The notes below the pieces were generated by a model. That model did no database searches. It saw only the letters and a list, made by a program, of their open reading frames with translations, and was not told the origin of the DNA. This document shows, in pieces, positions 16,653 to 25,883 of a stretch of DNA of 64,000 nt. Each line of letters starts with the position of its first letter. The stretch's first letter is position 1. The translations under genes were made by a program, and so were the position numbers. The DNA is from Tundrisphaera lichenicola (GTDB lineage: Bacteria > Planctomycetota > Planctomycetia > Isosphaerales > Isosphaeraceae). The stretch covers positions 4,960,001 to 5,024,000 of the forward strand of contig NZ_CP195106.1 of assembly GCF_051175385.1 (NCBI RefSeq), written 5' to 3'.

Positions 16653-18764
16653 TTAGTTGTTAGCTTCAGCACGAACAGGGGCGGCCGCCAGAACCTTGCG
16701 ACCGAGGCTCAGATAGTCGCCCACGATATTCAACACCTCATCGTTGTAAAAATTCGGTTCCCAAGCTTTGGCCTCCGAGGCTTTCTTCCGAGTACCCTTG
16801 GTCTTGGCCTTCGCCTCGTCCTTGGTTTCGTCTTCGGAAACCGTTTCAGCCCGGAACTTGACTTCGTTCAGCGAGATCGCGTGACGGGCTTTTCGCTCGA
16901 TAATCTTCTGGATCGCAGCTTCCCGCTTCTGGAACTTCTCATTCTCAGACCGACGCTTCTCAGACAATGCCACCAGTCGGGTCACTAGATCGGCCGGGAC
17001 GCGGTTATACATGTCGTGGGGCCGATCGGCGACGTGGTCGAATTTCAGGGCATTGTCCATCTTCCCCTCGCCAAAGTCAGCTTGATCGAAGATCGAGGGA
17101 ATGTGGATGTCGGGCTCAACACCCCGTATCTGGGTGCTGTCTCCATTGACCCGATAAAATTGCTGGATCGTCAGTTTCAGGGCTCCCATGCTGGGGACCT
17201 TGGCCCGACTGGCGAACCTCTCGGAAATCGGCATGATGCTCTGGACCGTGCCCTTACCGAAGGTGCTGGAGTCGCCGATAATCAGCCCACGACCATAGTC
17301 CTTGATTACGCCGGCAAAGATCTCGGAGGCGCTGGCACTCTGACGATCGATCAGAAGGACAAACGGCCCATCCCAGGCGGTTCCTGCTTCGTCATCAGGG
17401 AGGACCGTGACTCCGGACGCTTCTCTAACCTGGACGACTGGTCCTTTATCGATGAACAGGCCGGAGAGCGAGATTGCCTCGTTCAATAGACCTCCTCCGT
17501 TGCCCCGGAGGTCCATCATCACGGCGTCGACCCCCTGCTCTTTGAAGCCTTCGATCAACTTGCGGCAATCGTTGGTACAACTGACCGCGTCGGCCTCACC
17601 CTTCAGGACGGCCTGAGTATCACCGTAGAACGCGGGAAGGCTGATCACGCCGATCTTGAGCGTCTTATCATCGACCTTGCTCTCGATCACCTGTCCCTTG
17701 GCATGAGACTCACTGAGTTCGACCTTGGCTCGAACCAGTTCGACGACCTTTTTGTCCTTGGAATCCTGGGACTGAATAATAAGCTTGACATGGGTGCCGG
17801 CATCACCACGGATGTAGCGGACCACATCCCTGAGCCGCTGCTCGACAAAATCCCGCTCCGTGCCATCATCGTTCTTGATTCCGAGGATCTTGTCTTCCGG
17901 CTGGAGCGTTCCATCCTTCTCGGCTGGCCCCCCAGGGATCAACTCCTTGATCACCGCGAAGCCATCCTCTGACTGTAATGAGGCACCAATACCGGTGAGC
18001 GAAAGTTGGAGTGATTGCTGGATCAAGTCTTCCAGCGAATCTTTACTCATATAAGTAGTATGAGGGTCGAAGGTCCGGCTCAGGCTGCTGAGATAAAATT
18101 CGAGCAAATCCGAGGCGTTGAACTGGTGAACCATCCGATTCCTGTCGCGATACTTACTCGCGAGTTTCTTGATCGCATCGTCCTCGTTCTCCCCATCGAC
18201 CTTCGCCTGGAGCAGCTCCAGCTTGATCCGTTGTCGCATTCTCTCTCGGGCTTCGTCTTCGTTCTTCGGGTAATCGAGCGCTTCGGGATCATCCGTCATC
18301 GACTCATCGATGTTGAAGTCCGGCTTGATCTTGAGGAGTTCCTGAACCATCGCGAGACGCTCGTCGGACCGCTTCAGAAACCGGTCGAAGACGAGTTTTG
18401 CGAAATCGAGATTACCTTCTCGAATCTTGTCATCGAGGGTAGTGGCTTGTGGAAGAAATTCCTCGGCGTCCGACTTCAGGAAATAGTACTTTTGCGGGTC
18501 GAGATCTTTCAGGAAAGTTTTGCACCATTTGATTGCGGTGTCGTCATCAATCTTTGGCTTGGCCATGTGACTCCGTTCGAGGAGCCCGACGACGATCTTG
18601 GCCGTTTTCTCATCTTCGGGGGTAGGCACTGGCGCGGGTGCCTGGGCACCCACAAACAGAGCCACGACTCCCAGGAGCCCGAACGCCGCCATCGGACGCA
18701 ACACGGATCGGGGCATAACTTTGGGATCCCGTGGTTCGAGTTTCTTCGGTCGGGAAAGCCGCAT
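16653..18764 (-). CDS. prc: Tail-specific protease (Prc/Tsp-type S41 peptidase)
   Basis: A periplasmic protease of about 703 residues, close to the length of E. coli Prc and much longer than CtpA. It has the long helical N-terminal region of Prc (YYFLKSDAEEF near residue 70, DPHTTYMS near 240), then a PDZ domain at about 255-345 and the S41 core. The nucleophile segment is QSASASEIFAG near 477 and the Lys segment is FGKGTVQSI near 502. A C-terminal Lys/Glu-rich segment precedes a conserved-looking end. A single N-terminal hydrophobic segment (MAAFGLLGVVALFVGAQA) serves as signal or anchor. The ATG at 18764 is used. A GTG two codons earlier and an ATG at 18716 are alternatives, and none has a clear ribosome-binding site. 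Prc enzymes trim penicillin-binding proteins and degrade tagged exported proteins. Confidence 0.93.
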   Translation of the reverse strand: MRLSRPKKLEPRDPKVMPRSVLRPMAAFGLLGVVALFVGAQAPAPVPTPEDEKTAKIVVGLLERSHMAKPKIDDDTAIKWCKTFLKDLDPQKYYFLKSDAEEFLPQATTLDDKIREGNLDFAKLVFDRFLKRSDERLAMVQELLKIKPDFNIDESMTDDPEALDYPKNEDEARERMRQRIKLELLQAKVDGENEDDAIKKLASKYRDRNRMVHQFNASDLLEFYLSSLSRTFDPHTTYMSKDSLEDLIQQSLQLSLTGIGASLQSEDGFAVIKELIPGGPAEKDGTLQPEDKILGIKNDDGTERDFVEQRLRDVVRYIRGDAGTHVKLIIQSQDSKDKKVVELVRAKVELSESHAKGQVIESKVDDKTLKIGVISLPAFYGDTQAVLKGEADAVSCTNDCRKLIEGFKEQGVDAVMMDLRGNGGGLLNEAISLSGLFIDKGPVVQVREASGVTVLPDDEAGTAWDGPFVLLIDRQSASASEIFAGVIKDYGRGLIIGDSSTFGKGTVQSIMPISERFASRAKVPSMGALKLTIQQFYRVNGDSTQIRGVEPDIHIPSIFDQADFGEGKMDNALKFDHVADRPHDMYNRVPADLVTRLVALSEKRRSENEKFQKREAAIQKIIERKARHAISLNEVKFRAETVSEDETKDEAKAKTKGTRKKASEAKAWEPNFYNDEVLNIVGDYLSLGRKVLAAAPVRAEANN

Positions 18765-18870
18765 GGCCACACACAGTTATCATAATCCAACCGACAAAAT
18801 CCGGCAAGGTCGCCATGATGAGGGAGGGGCGATCCTGGGGAGTCGATTGGTTTCTATTCTACGAAGTTGA

Positions 18871-20109
18871 TCATAAACTGTGCGGGGGTCGGTCCCATTC
18901 CACCAGTAGAGGTGCCATCATGGACTGCGGGCTGGTCGCCGCCCCGACCTGTACCGGCATCGGAACAAAGTGGAGCCAAAAGGTTAGCGATTTGCTACCT
19001 GGGGGAGGTGTGGTCTTAGGCAATGCATATTTCCGGAGTATTCGTGTTCGGCCGTTTGCCTCGACCGAGATCAGGTCCCGGGCCCCGGAGTTCCCAAATT
19101 GGGCGATTCCCAAAGCCGAGCATCGACGATTGTCCATGACATGGGCCCAACCTTCGGGAGACTGGGGCGATTGGGCGGTCGAAGTCGCTAAGATGTCAGG
19201 AGCGGAACCTCTTCCTTTACGGACAATCCAGGAGGTCCGATCGGGGTTGCCGATGGCCAGCTCAGCGGTCATCTCCATTCGTTCGTCATCTTTAATTTGG
19301 CCGTAGACGGTGGACCCGGCACCGAGATCGACCAGAGTTGGCGACCCCTCAATCTTCAAATCGAGGTCGAATTGCAACCCCTCGACTTTTCCGCCAGGAT
19401 CATCGATGGTCGCGATCACCTCGATCCAGGATTTCGAGCTTGGGATCGTTAATTCGAGTCGGATTTTCGAGGAATCGGACCAGCTCTGGACGGATCGGAA
19501 ACCAACGGCCATCGGTCCATGTCGAGTCACTTCGATGATGGACTGGCCGGATTCAGGGGAACTCGGCGGTTTTAGCACTCCATTTGTCAGAATTCGGAGA
19601 CCGCCGGCGAGTTCGTCCAGGAAAGGGAGTCGGGCAGAGCCGACAGATCGAAGAAAATTGGTCGAGGAACGATCGATTTCGAAGGTCGTGGTTCCTCCGA
19701 GGATGACCAGATAATGCCCGTCCCTCTCCTGAAGACTCAAACCGTCCTTAGGTTCAGGGCCAGGCTCGATCTCCCTCCCGAATAGTACCTGATATTGTCC
19801 GACTTCGAGAGGTTCGGGACTGGCGATGAAATCGAGATGTGTTTCGTCCCGTCCTGTTGCTCCTTTTACCACTCGAAACTGAGCTGGTATCGATCGCCCA
19901 TTACGGAGGAGTCGGAAATTTCGGCCCTCAAAGGCGTCGGGGATGATTGTATGGACGGGAAAGCCGAATCGTCGAAGTCCCGCCATTTCGATCAATCGAA
20001 AAGCTCTCACCGATCGAACTGGTTGTTGTGCCAATCCTAAAGCGACGGGGCTCGCCATGGCCACCAGTCCAGCTCTCAAAGCGGCACGTCGACCGAGTTG
20101 GTTTCCCAT
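18871..20109 (-). CDS. Exported protein of unknown function with Tat-like signal
   Basis: This 412-residue protein begins with a short twin-arginine-like signal (GRRAALRAGLVAMASPVALG at residues 6-25), so it is probably exported, perhaps folded. The remainder is rich in beta-strand and contains aromatic and acidic loops. Examples are FGFPVHTIIPDAFEGRNF near 50, LDFIASPEPLEVGQYQVLFG near 95 and HYLVILGGTTTFEIDR near 135. The pattern resembles the beta-sandwich domains of exported carbohydrate-active proteins, but I see no catalytic motif that would fix a family. A GGGGAAAG ribosome-binding site precedes the ATG. The gene is flanked by the tail-specific protease downstream and by an intergenic gap upstream, so it appears to have its own promoter. 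Function unknown. Confidence 0.7.
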   Translation of the reverse strand: MGNQLGRRAALRAGLVAMASPVALGLAQQPVRSVRAFRLIEMAGLRRFGFPVHTIIPDAFEGRNFRLLRNGRSIPAQFRVVKGATGRDETHLDFIASPEPLEVGQYQVLFGREIEPGPEPKDGLSLQERDGHYLVILGGTTTFEIDRSSTNFLRSVGSARLPFLDELAGGLRILTNGVLKPPSSPESGQSIIEVTRHGPMAVGFRSVQSWSDSSKIRLELTIPSSKSWIEVIATIDDPGGKVEGLQFDLDLKIEGSPTLVDLGAGSTVYGQIKDDERMEMTAELAIGNPDRTSWIVRKGRGSAPDILATSTAQSPQSPEGWAHVMDNRRCSALGIAQFGNSGARDLISVEANGRTRILRKYALPKTTPPPGSKSLTFWLHFVPMPVQVGAATSPQSMMAPLLVEWDRPPHSL

Positions 20110-20416
20110 GAGACTTTCCCCGGATGATATTACATATCGACGATCGCGAGTGTGATTAGGCCGCTCCTGCTTCGATATTGATTCGTGGGCGAGCGGTCGA
20201 TCCTGGCGATGGCTCGTACTTTCTCCGTCCTTCGGCCTAAATCACCTGCTGCATGTTAAACTTCGGTTGACCTACCTCGGTGATGGATCTTCCTTATTGA
20301 GGAGCGGAAAAACAGGATGGGTCGTTAACATTCCTTCAAGATTAGAGGGCCGTTGGTCGATGATCATTCCGACACCAGGGATTCTCAACCACACCTCGAC
20401 GCCGGAGCAATGAGGC
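20110..20416. other. Divergent intergenic region, nothing recognised
   Basis: This 307-bp stretch separates the exported unknown (-) from the LysM gene (+). Its base composition is more A/T-rich than the flanking genes. I found no gene, RNA or clear hairpin, and it presumably holds two promoters. Confidence 0.5.
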
Positions 20417-21004
20417 ATGAACGATCAAGCGGGCCCCGCTTGTGGCCTGAGCGTCCTGATCGTAGGGTTTTTTGCCGTACTGCTTCACGACAGGCCTCCT
20501 GCCCTGCCGCAACATCCCGGGGAACATCCGCCCCAAATCTCTGATAAATCGGCACCCTCGCAGTTAATTCCGAAGGCTCCGCTTGCAAGCCCACCCATGA
20601 AGTCGTCACTCGTTACGCCGGGACCAAAACCCGTCGTTGTCCCTGAACCGCTTCTTCGGTTCGAGCCTGTAACCGATAGCTCCGATGGAAGACCTCCTAT
20701 CTTGTCCAGGGGCCTGGAGCCGAACATTCGAGCGTTAGTACCGACCGTTCTTGGATCCTCGATTTCTCCGGAAGATCGGCCCAAGGTTGGCGAATTCACG
20801 GTGGTCAAAGAGGGTGAAACTCTGGGTGAAGTGGCATTCAGAGTCTATGGTTCCGGCAAATTCGCTGAGATCATCTGGAAAGCTAATCGAGATCAGCTCA
20901 CCAGTCTTAACTCTCCCATCCTGCACGGATCCCTACTCAGGACGCCCCAGGTCAAGATTTCTGAGGACGAAGACGTGACTCTAGAGCGTCAAGCCTCGCG
21001 GTGA
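20417..21004 (+). CDS. Membrane-anchored LysM domain protein
   Basis: This 195-residue protein has one N-terminal membrane segment (CGLSVLIVGFFAVLL, residues 9-23). A long Pro-rich linker of about 100 residues follows, then a single LysM domain at about 128-181 (FTVVKEGETLGEVAFRVYGS, ending with SPILHGSLLRTP). LysM binds the glycan of peptidoglycan or chitin-like polymers, so the protein probably tethers something to the cell wall or spans toward it. A GGAG lies 9 nt before the ATG. The 3' end overlaps the convergent transglutaminase gene by 53 bp, which is unusual and would create complementary transcript ends. The protein has no enzymatic domain. Good confidence in the domain, low in the role. 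Confidence 0.82.
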   Translation: MNDQAGPACGLSVLIVGFFAVLLHDRPPALPQHPGEHPPQISDKSAPSQLIPKAPLASPPMKSSLVTPGPKPVVVPEPLLRFEPVTDSSDGRPPILSRGLEPNIRALVPTVLGSSISPEDRPKVGEFTVVKEGETLGEVAFRVYGSGKFAEIIWKANRDQLTSLNSPILHGSLLRTPQVKISEDEDVTLERQASR

Positions 21005-23201
21005 CGTGATGGGATTCTTCGTCGCTGATGGTATGTTCTCCGAATCGGATTCGATAGAAGGCATCCACGACCAGGGGAGGGACATCGGAAACCGCCTCGG
21101 CCCCCGATCCATGTCCCGATAGGTAGATGGCCGCGCGTCGTGCAAACTCGCGAGGTGTCTCGGCAGGTGGTCGCTCGAGTCCATATCCTGCTAGTAAATG
21201 GAGCAGACGTCGATAGAAGACGATCCCTGCCGAATCGCTGGATTCCGAAGACTTTGATCCGGAAATTCGCCGGATCAACCACCGAATGCTCCAGTTGGCC
21301 AGCCGAGCGATCGCGACGAGTAGAAGCAAGGCGAGGAAGCTAACCACGAAGCCACGGAGGCTGAAGAAGCTTTCAACGCTCGGGAAGTGGAGCCAACCGC
21401 GGATAGCTTCTCCCATGATGGAAAAGCCATTCCTCGCTTCGACGATCAGCGATCGAATCGGTCCATAGAGAAATCGGGACTGACGTTCGGAATTGAATCC
21501 GACGATGTAGAAAACCCAGACATAGCGAATGAAGTCGGTTATCTGTCGAAAATTTCCGGCCAATCCGCCGACGCGTGCGACCGATTGCGACCTCTGATCA
21601 GCGGGCGTCGGGTCGAGGGTCAACCAGGTAGGCTGGATTTCGTAACTCGATTTGTTCCGCGTCCGACCGACCAGAGCCTCGACCCAACTGTGCGCGTGCT
21701 TCTGACGGACGGTGATCACGCCGGCCATGGAATTGTAATCGCCACCCTGAAATCCATTGACCACCCGTGCGGGGATGTCGATCGATCGGAGCAGAAGTGT
21801 CAGGCTGCTAGCGAAATATTCGCAGTGACCGGCCTTACGATTCACGAGGAAGTCTTCAACCGGATCGAGTTTCGGGTCAGAAACACTCATTTGAAGGGTA
21901 TATTGAAACTCGCCGGAATCGCGGAGCCATCCCTCGACCGCTTCGGCTCGTCGTTTCGCATCGTCGGCGGGGATATTCTTGACGACATTTTGAGCAATCG
22001 ATCGGAGTCGTGGTTTCAGATCAGTCGGGAGTTCCAGTAGTCGGCCGAGATAGCTCGTCGAGGGATACTTCTCGCCCGGCTGGGCGATTTGGGAATCCGA
22101 CGCCGAGGTGACTTGATAGTCGAAGCCGCTCGTTTTGGTGTCGGTGCGAATGAGCGATCCATCGGCTGCGCTAAGTTCGGGCGTGTAGCGAAGATCCGAC
22201 GTCTCGGCTTCAAGGATCGGATGGAATGCGAAGAGGATCCGGCTGTCGGTCGGTTCGAGCTTGATGACCTGCCGGATCACGGGCGATTCGGACCAGCGGT
22301 CACCCATGCTGAGCGGATATGTCTTGACCGGCTCGCGAACCCGACGCCATCCTCGCTTTTCGTAAACCTCCATGCTGACACCTCGCCAGCGCATTTCGGC
22401 CTCTGGAGCCGGCAGCCGAGCCCAGCTCCGATCGAATAACTCAACACTCATGACGACGCTATCATTTTCCAGGATCTCCCCGAGTTGCCCCAGCTGAACC
22501 TCGTCGTCGAAGCCGCTGAGGTGTTTGCCGACTGCACCTCCACTCTGTGACGAACCCATCGATGATCGTCGAGGCATGGCGAGGAAGATAAGGCCGCCAA
22601 GGGCCAAGGTGGTCGCGGCGACTCGAGCGGTTGCGAAGAGGAAAGGCGGGTCGATCAGGCCTCGATAAGGCTCGGTCCGGTCGATCAACTCGGCCGAGGA
22701 TGCCACCGAGGCTGCATTCATGCGTAGGGCATCGCGATGGAGTGCGAAAAGGGTGAGGACCCAAAGCGAGAGCAATGACCAGCCAAACAGGGCCATTCCG
22801 ACCTTATCGCTCTGGCTCATCACCCCTCCAACGAGGACCTGCACCAATCCCAGCAGGAAGAGAAACCAGTCGTCCTCTACAGTCTTCGGCAAGAAAATTT
22901 TGATGATCTGGAGATAGACCAGCCAGTGGGCCGCCGCGAGAAGCAGTAAATTATTGTCGTGCTTGTATTCGGCATAGCTCAATCCGGCCGACGCCATGGC
23001 CAGCAGGCTGGCGACATTTCGAGAAGGGGCCAATCTTGGATTTCGATCCACGGTCAGGAACGCGATGACCGAGGCGCAGATTACTGCCGGAGGGAATAGG
23101 ATGGAGAGGGGACTATCCGCTGCCGCATCGATGCTTAAAACAAGCGTCGCGAACGTCAACATCAGATAGAAGCTGGCTCGATAGATCGCGACGAATTTCA
23201 T
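20952..23201 (-). CDS. Transglutaminase-like membrane protein (TgpA family, with DUF3488/DUF4129-type regions)
   Basis: This 749-residue protein has an N-terminal bundle of membrane helices (residues 1-215, DUF3488-like), an extracytoplasmic transglutaminase-like domain, one further helix near 600 and a C-terminal DUF4129-like region. The Cys-His-Asp triad is intact: KAGHCEYFASS near 462, KHAHSWVEAL near 503 and WLTLDPTPAD near 527. In the known family these proteins occur with MoxR and DUF58 partners, and TgpA of Pseudomonas is essential. Its substrate is not settled. It is the last gene of moxR-DUF58-tgpA. Its ATG overlaps the DUF58 stop (ATGA) and has GAGGG 7 nt upstream. The 3' end overlaps the LysM gene on the other strand. 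Confidence 0.93.
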   Translation of the reverse strand: MKFVAIYRASFYLMLTFATLVLSIDAAADSPLSILFPPAVICASVIAFLTVDRNPRLAPSRNVASLLAMASAGLSYAEYKHDNNLLLLAAAHWLVYLQIIKIFLPKTVEDDWFLFLLGLVQVLVGGVMSQSDKVGMALFGWSLLSLWVLTLFALHRDALRMNAASVASSAELIDRTEPYRGLIDPPFLFATARVAATTLALGGLIFLAMPRRSSMGSSQSGGAVGKHLSGFDDEVQLGQLGEILENDSVVMSVELFDRSWARLPAPEAEMRWRGVSMEVYEKRGWRRVREPVKTYPLSMGDRWSESPVIRQVIKLEPTDSRILFAFHPILEAETSDLRYTPELSAADGSLIRTDTKTSGFDYQVTSASDSQIAQPGEKYPSTSYLGRLLELPTDLKPRLRSIAQNVVKNIPADDAKRRAEAVEGWLRDSGEFQYTLQMSVSDPKLDPVEDFLVNRKAGHCEYFASSLTLLLRSIDIPARVVNGFQGGDYNSMAGVITVRQKHAHSWVEALVGRTRNKSSYEIQPTWLTLDPTPADQRSQSVARVGGLAGNFRQITDFIRYVWVFYIVGFNSERQSRFLYGPIRSLIVEARNGFSIMGEAIRGWLHFPSVESFFSLRGFVVSFLALLLLVAIARLANWSIRWLIRRISGSKSSESSDSAGIVFYRRLLHLLAGYGLERPPAETPREFARRAAIYLSGHGSGAEAVSDVPPLVVDAFYRIRFGEHTISDEESHHVTARLDALESRLRPQKS

Positions 23202-24601
23202 CCGATCACCCTCGGGGCTTCGCTCGCCTCGACGCCTTTCGCGGCCTCGAATTGCTCTCGTTGGTCCATGGACCTCGTCGGCCGATCTTCGTTCGGACCT
23301 TGATTTTCGCTGCCATCCGAAATCGATTGCCGACGAATCGGGGCACTGCGGGATTTCTGCTTGCCGAACGTGATGAGTCCGTCCAACTCACCTTTAGACA
23401 CGTCGATGATCGTCGCGCGACCCATGAGGCCGCGGAGCGAGGCCACCGAGAGTCGGCCCGATCGTTCGGCCTCTTCCATGAGATTGATCGGGCGAGTCGA
23501 GACCACGATGATCATGGCCTCACGCAATGTCGATGGTGGGATCATGTCAAGGAGCGAGGAGAAATCTCGCTCGGTCGATGGCCTGACCATCGCGAGTTGT
23601 TCGAGGAGTTCATGGAGTAGCTTGACGGAAGCGGGGCCTTGCCGAATACTCGGGGTCGATCCGGTCCATCCTAGCAAGAGCCGGCGGCCGGGGTGTCGAC
23701 AAGTCTCGAGGCAGACCGTAGCAACGAATTTGATGGCGTCTTCCATCGCCTCTCGTTGCTCGGGCGTCACTTTAGTCCGGGGAATCCAGGGGTCCAAAAG
23801 GATCCCGAGGTCCTGCTCGTGCTGTTGCTCGAATTCCTTGACCATCGGCTGGCCAAGCCGGGCCGTGGTTCTCCAGTGGATCCAACGGGGGCTATCGCCG
23901 GGTCGGTAGTCGCGGAGGCCGTGATACTCTTGTTGTTGAGTCGAACGGTCGTGCCGAGACCCTCGACGCGTCTCACTGGCCTCCTGGTTTATATGCTGCC
24001 ACCGACGGCTGAGATGACCAACTTCCGGATAGACCATCAACTCGTCGGAGTCGCCGATCGCCACCCGGCGTTCTAGCAATCCGAAGGGAGATCGGCTGGA
24101 GAGGTCGAGATTTCGGAGTAGGTAATTGCCTCGTCGGGGTGCCACCCCCTGCCATCGAACCCGAGCCCTGGATCGGCCCGCAACTCTGGGGAAGAAAACG
24201 GTGGGGAAGACGCTCGATGTTCCCGAGACCGTTCGATCAACCGAAGTCATCTCATCGGTCAGCACCAGAGCGAGTGCCGCAGTCCAGCGACGGTCATTCT
24301 CCAGGGTGTAATCGATCGCCAGAGGGTCGCCAGAGAACGCATAGGGCGGCACTCTCCTGGCGATCCTGAGTCGTCGGAGCATCGAGGCACTGACGAAGAT
24401 CGACCCGACCATCGGGCCCGCCGCCAGTCCTGCGATTAGTAGTATGAGGTTGATCTGCTGTTGCAGGCCTGTGAGAAGAAGCCCGATCCAGACGAAGAAA
24501 TAGACAGCACCCTCGCGGGTCCATCGGAGTTTCTGGTTCGGCCAGAGGCTGCGGACGACCCAGCGCATGAGACGATGGATCGGTTTCCTGCCGTCGGGCA
24601 T
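23198..24601 (-). CDS. DUF58 domain-containing protein
   Basis: This 467-residue protein has two N-terminal membrane helices (about 25-70), a beta-rich middle and the DUF58 signature, RPGDSPRWIHWRTTARLGQP, at about 235-255. That is followed by a VWA-like fold with an acidic loop (DLGILLDPW). The C-terminal 60 residues are low-complexity and charged. DUF58 proteins are partners of MoxR AAA+ ATPases and are thought to act in assembling or activating envelope complexes. It sits between moxR (56 bp upstream) and the transglutaminase gene (4-bp overlap), a conserved order that supports joint function. The ATG has an AGGA sequence about 11 nt upstream. Confidence 0.93.
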   Translation of the reverse strand: MPDGRKPIHRLMRWVVRSLWPNQKLRWTREGAVYFFVWIGLLLTGLQQQINLILLIAGLAAGPMVGSIFVSASMLRRLRIARRVPPYAFSGDPLAIDYTLENDRRWTAALALVLTDEMTSVDRTVSGTSSVFPTVFFPRVAGRSRARVRWQGVAPRRGNYLLRNLDLSSRSPFGLLERRVAIGDSDELMVYPEVGHLSRRWQHINQEASETRRGSRHDRSTQQQEYHGLRDYRPGDSPRWIHWRTTARLGQPMVKEFEQQHEQDLGILLDPWIPRTKVTPEQREAMEDAIKFVATVCLETCRHPGRRLLLGWTGSTPSIRQGPASVKLLHELLEQLAMVRPSTERDFSSLLDMIPPSTLREAMIIVVSTRPINLMEEAERSGRLSVASLRGLMGRATIIDVSKGELDGLITFGKQKSRSAPIRRQSISDGSENQGPNEDRPTRSMDQREQFEAAKGVEASEAPRVIG

Positions 24602-24657
24602 GACTTGAGGTTCCTGCTCTCGATGGTGAATATTCGGCCCGTCGAGCGTGATCAGGA

Positions 24658-25635
24658 TCAGGAGGGTATACGGAGGCGCTCGACGATATCGCGGATGATC
24701 GCCTCGGAAGCCCCGAACTCACCCGCCTGGAGGAACGATTTTCCAACGACCCTGTGGGCAAGCACGGGGACGGCGAGCGACTTGATATCGTCGGGGACGA
24801 CATAGTCGCGCCCCGAGACCAAGGCCAGTCCCTGGGCAGCCCGATAAAAGGTCAGTGCTCCTCGGGTACTGACGCCGACGTGAAGTTCCTCTCCCTCTCG
24901 GGTCGCGTGGACGATATCGAGAAGATATTCGGCCATCGCATCGTCGACTCGGACCTTCCGGACCGCCATCTGTAGTCGTCGGACATCGTGCCCGGTGATG
25001 ACCGGACGGAGCGTTTCGACGGGCTCGCCACTCCTGTGTGTCACGAGGAGCCGTCGCTCTTCGGACCGAACCGGGTATCCCATCTGGAGCCGGATCATGA
25101 AACGATCGAGCTGACTTTCCGGGAGGACGTACGTTCCTTCAAATTCGTAAGGGTTCTGGGTCGCGATGACCAGGAACGGGGGCGGAAGGATGTGGGTCTT
25201 CCCTTCGACGGAAATTTGACCCTCGCTCATGGCTTCTAGCAAGGCACTTTGAGTCCGAGGCGTCGTCCGATTGACTTCGTCGGCGAGAATCACGTTGGCG
25301 AAAATTGGACCCGGCTTGAACGTGAAATCGCCCGAGGCCGTATTATAAACGCTCGACCCCAGGATGTCTGAAGGGAGCAGGTCGGGGGTGAACTGAAGTC
25401 TTCGGAACGAGCAATCAATACTGGCTGCCAGGGCCCGAGCCAGGAGAGTCTTACCCACACCTGGCACGTCTTCGACCAGGACATGACCCTCGGCAAGGAG
25501 TGCCACGACCGCGAGCTTGATAACTTCAGGCTTCCCCAGGACAACCGACCCAACGTTGTCGAGTAGCCGATTTAGTAGAGTCGAGAGGTCAGCCGTGTCG
25601 GGATCGGTCCCCTCGACCAGTAGCGGAGAATTCAT
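24658..25635 (-). CDS. MoxR family AAA+ ATPase
   Basis: This 325-residue cytoplasmic AAA+ ATPase has Walker A (GVGKTLLARALA) near residue 58 and Walker B (NVILADEVNR) near 115. Both are followed by family-typical segments: RTQSALLEAMSEGQ, ATQNPYEFEGTYVLPESQLD and the sensor-2/lid region. MoxR proteins act as chaperone-like remodellers of VWA or DUF58 partners. It is the first gene of a three-gene operon with the DUF58 and transglutaminase genes. The ATG at 25635 has AAGGA 6 nt upstream. The divergent glycosyltransferase gene starts 248 bp away, leaving room for two promoters. All ATPase motifs look intact. Confidence 0.95.
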   Translation of the reverse strand: MNSPLLVEGTDPDTADLSTLLNRLLDNVGSVVLGKPEVIKLAVVALLAEGHVLVEDVPGVGKTLLARALAASIDCSFRRLQFTPDLLPSDILGSSVYNTASGDFTFKPGPIFANVILADEVNRTTPRTQSALLEAMSEGQISVEGKTHILPPPFLVIATQNPYEFEGTYVLPESQLDRFMIRLQMGYPVRSEERRLLVTHRSGEPVETLRPVITGHDVRRLQMAVRKVRVDDAMAEYLLDIVHATREGEELHVGVSTRGALTFYRAAQGLALVSGRDYVVPDDIKSLAVPVLAHRVVGKSFLQAGEFGASEAIIRDIVERLRIPS

Positions 25636-25883
25636 GCATGGTCCTTCGAGACAGACAAGTGACTGCCGAATCCGGACACGGCTCCGGGAGGATTATAGGA
25701 AATCAGGATACACTTTCCAACCGTCCACGACGACTAAGAGATGAGAGCATGACGTTTGGGTGTCCTCCTCGGGTCGATTCTGTTAGATTGCTCGGTCGAA
25801 GGCTTGAGCCTCATCGCGATCCCTGAGATTTAGCTCGGGATTGCGTTGACTCATTCGTATCGAGCCCGAGGGAGGCGTGATCG

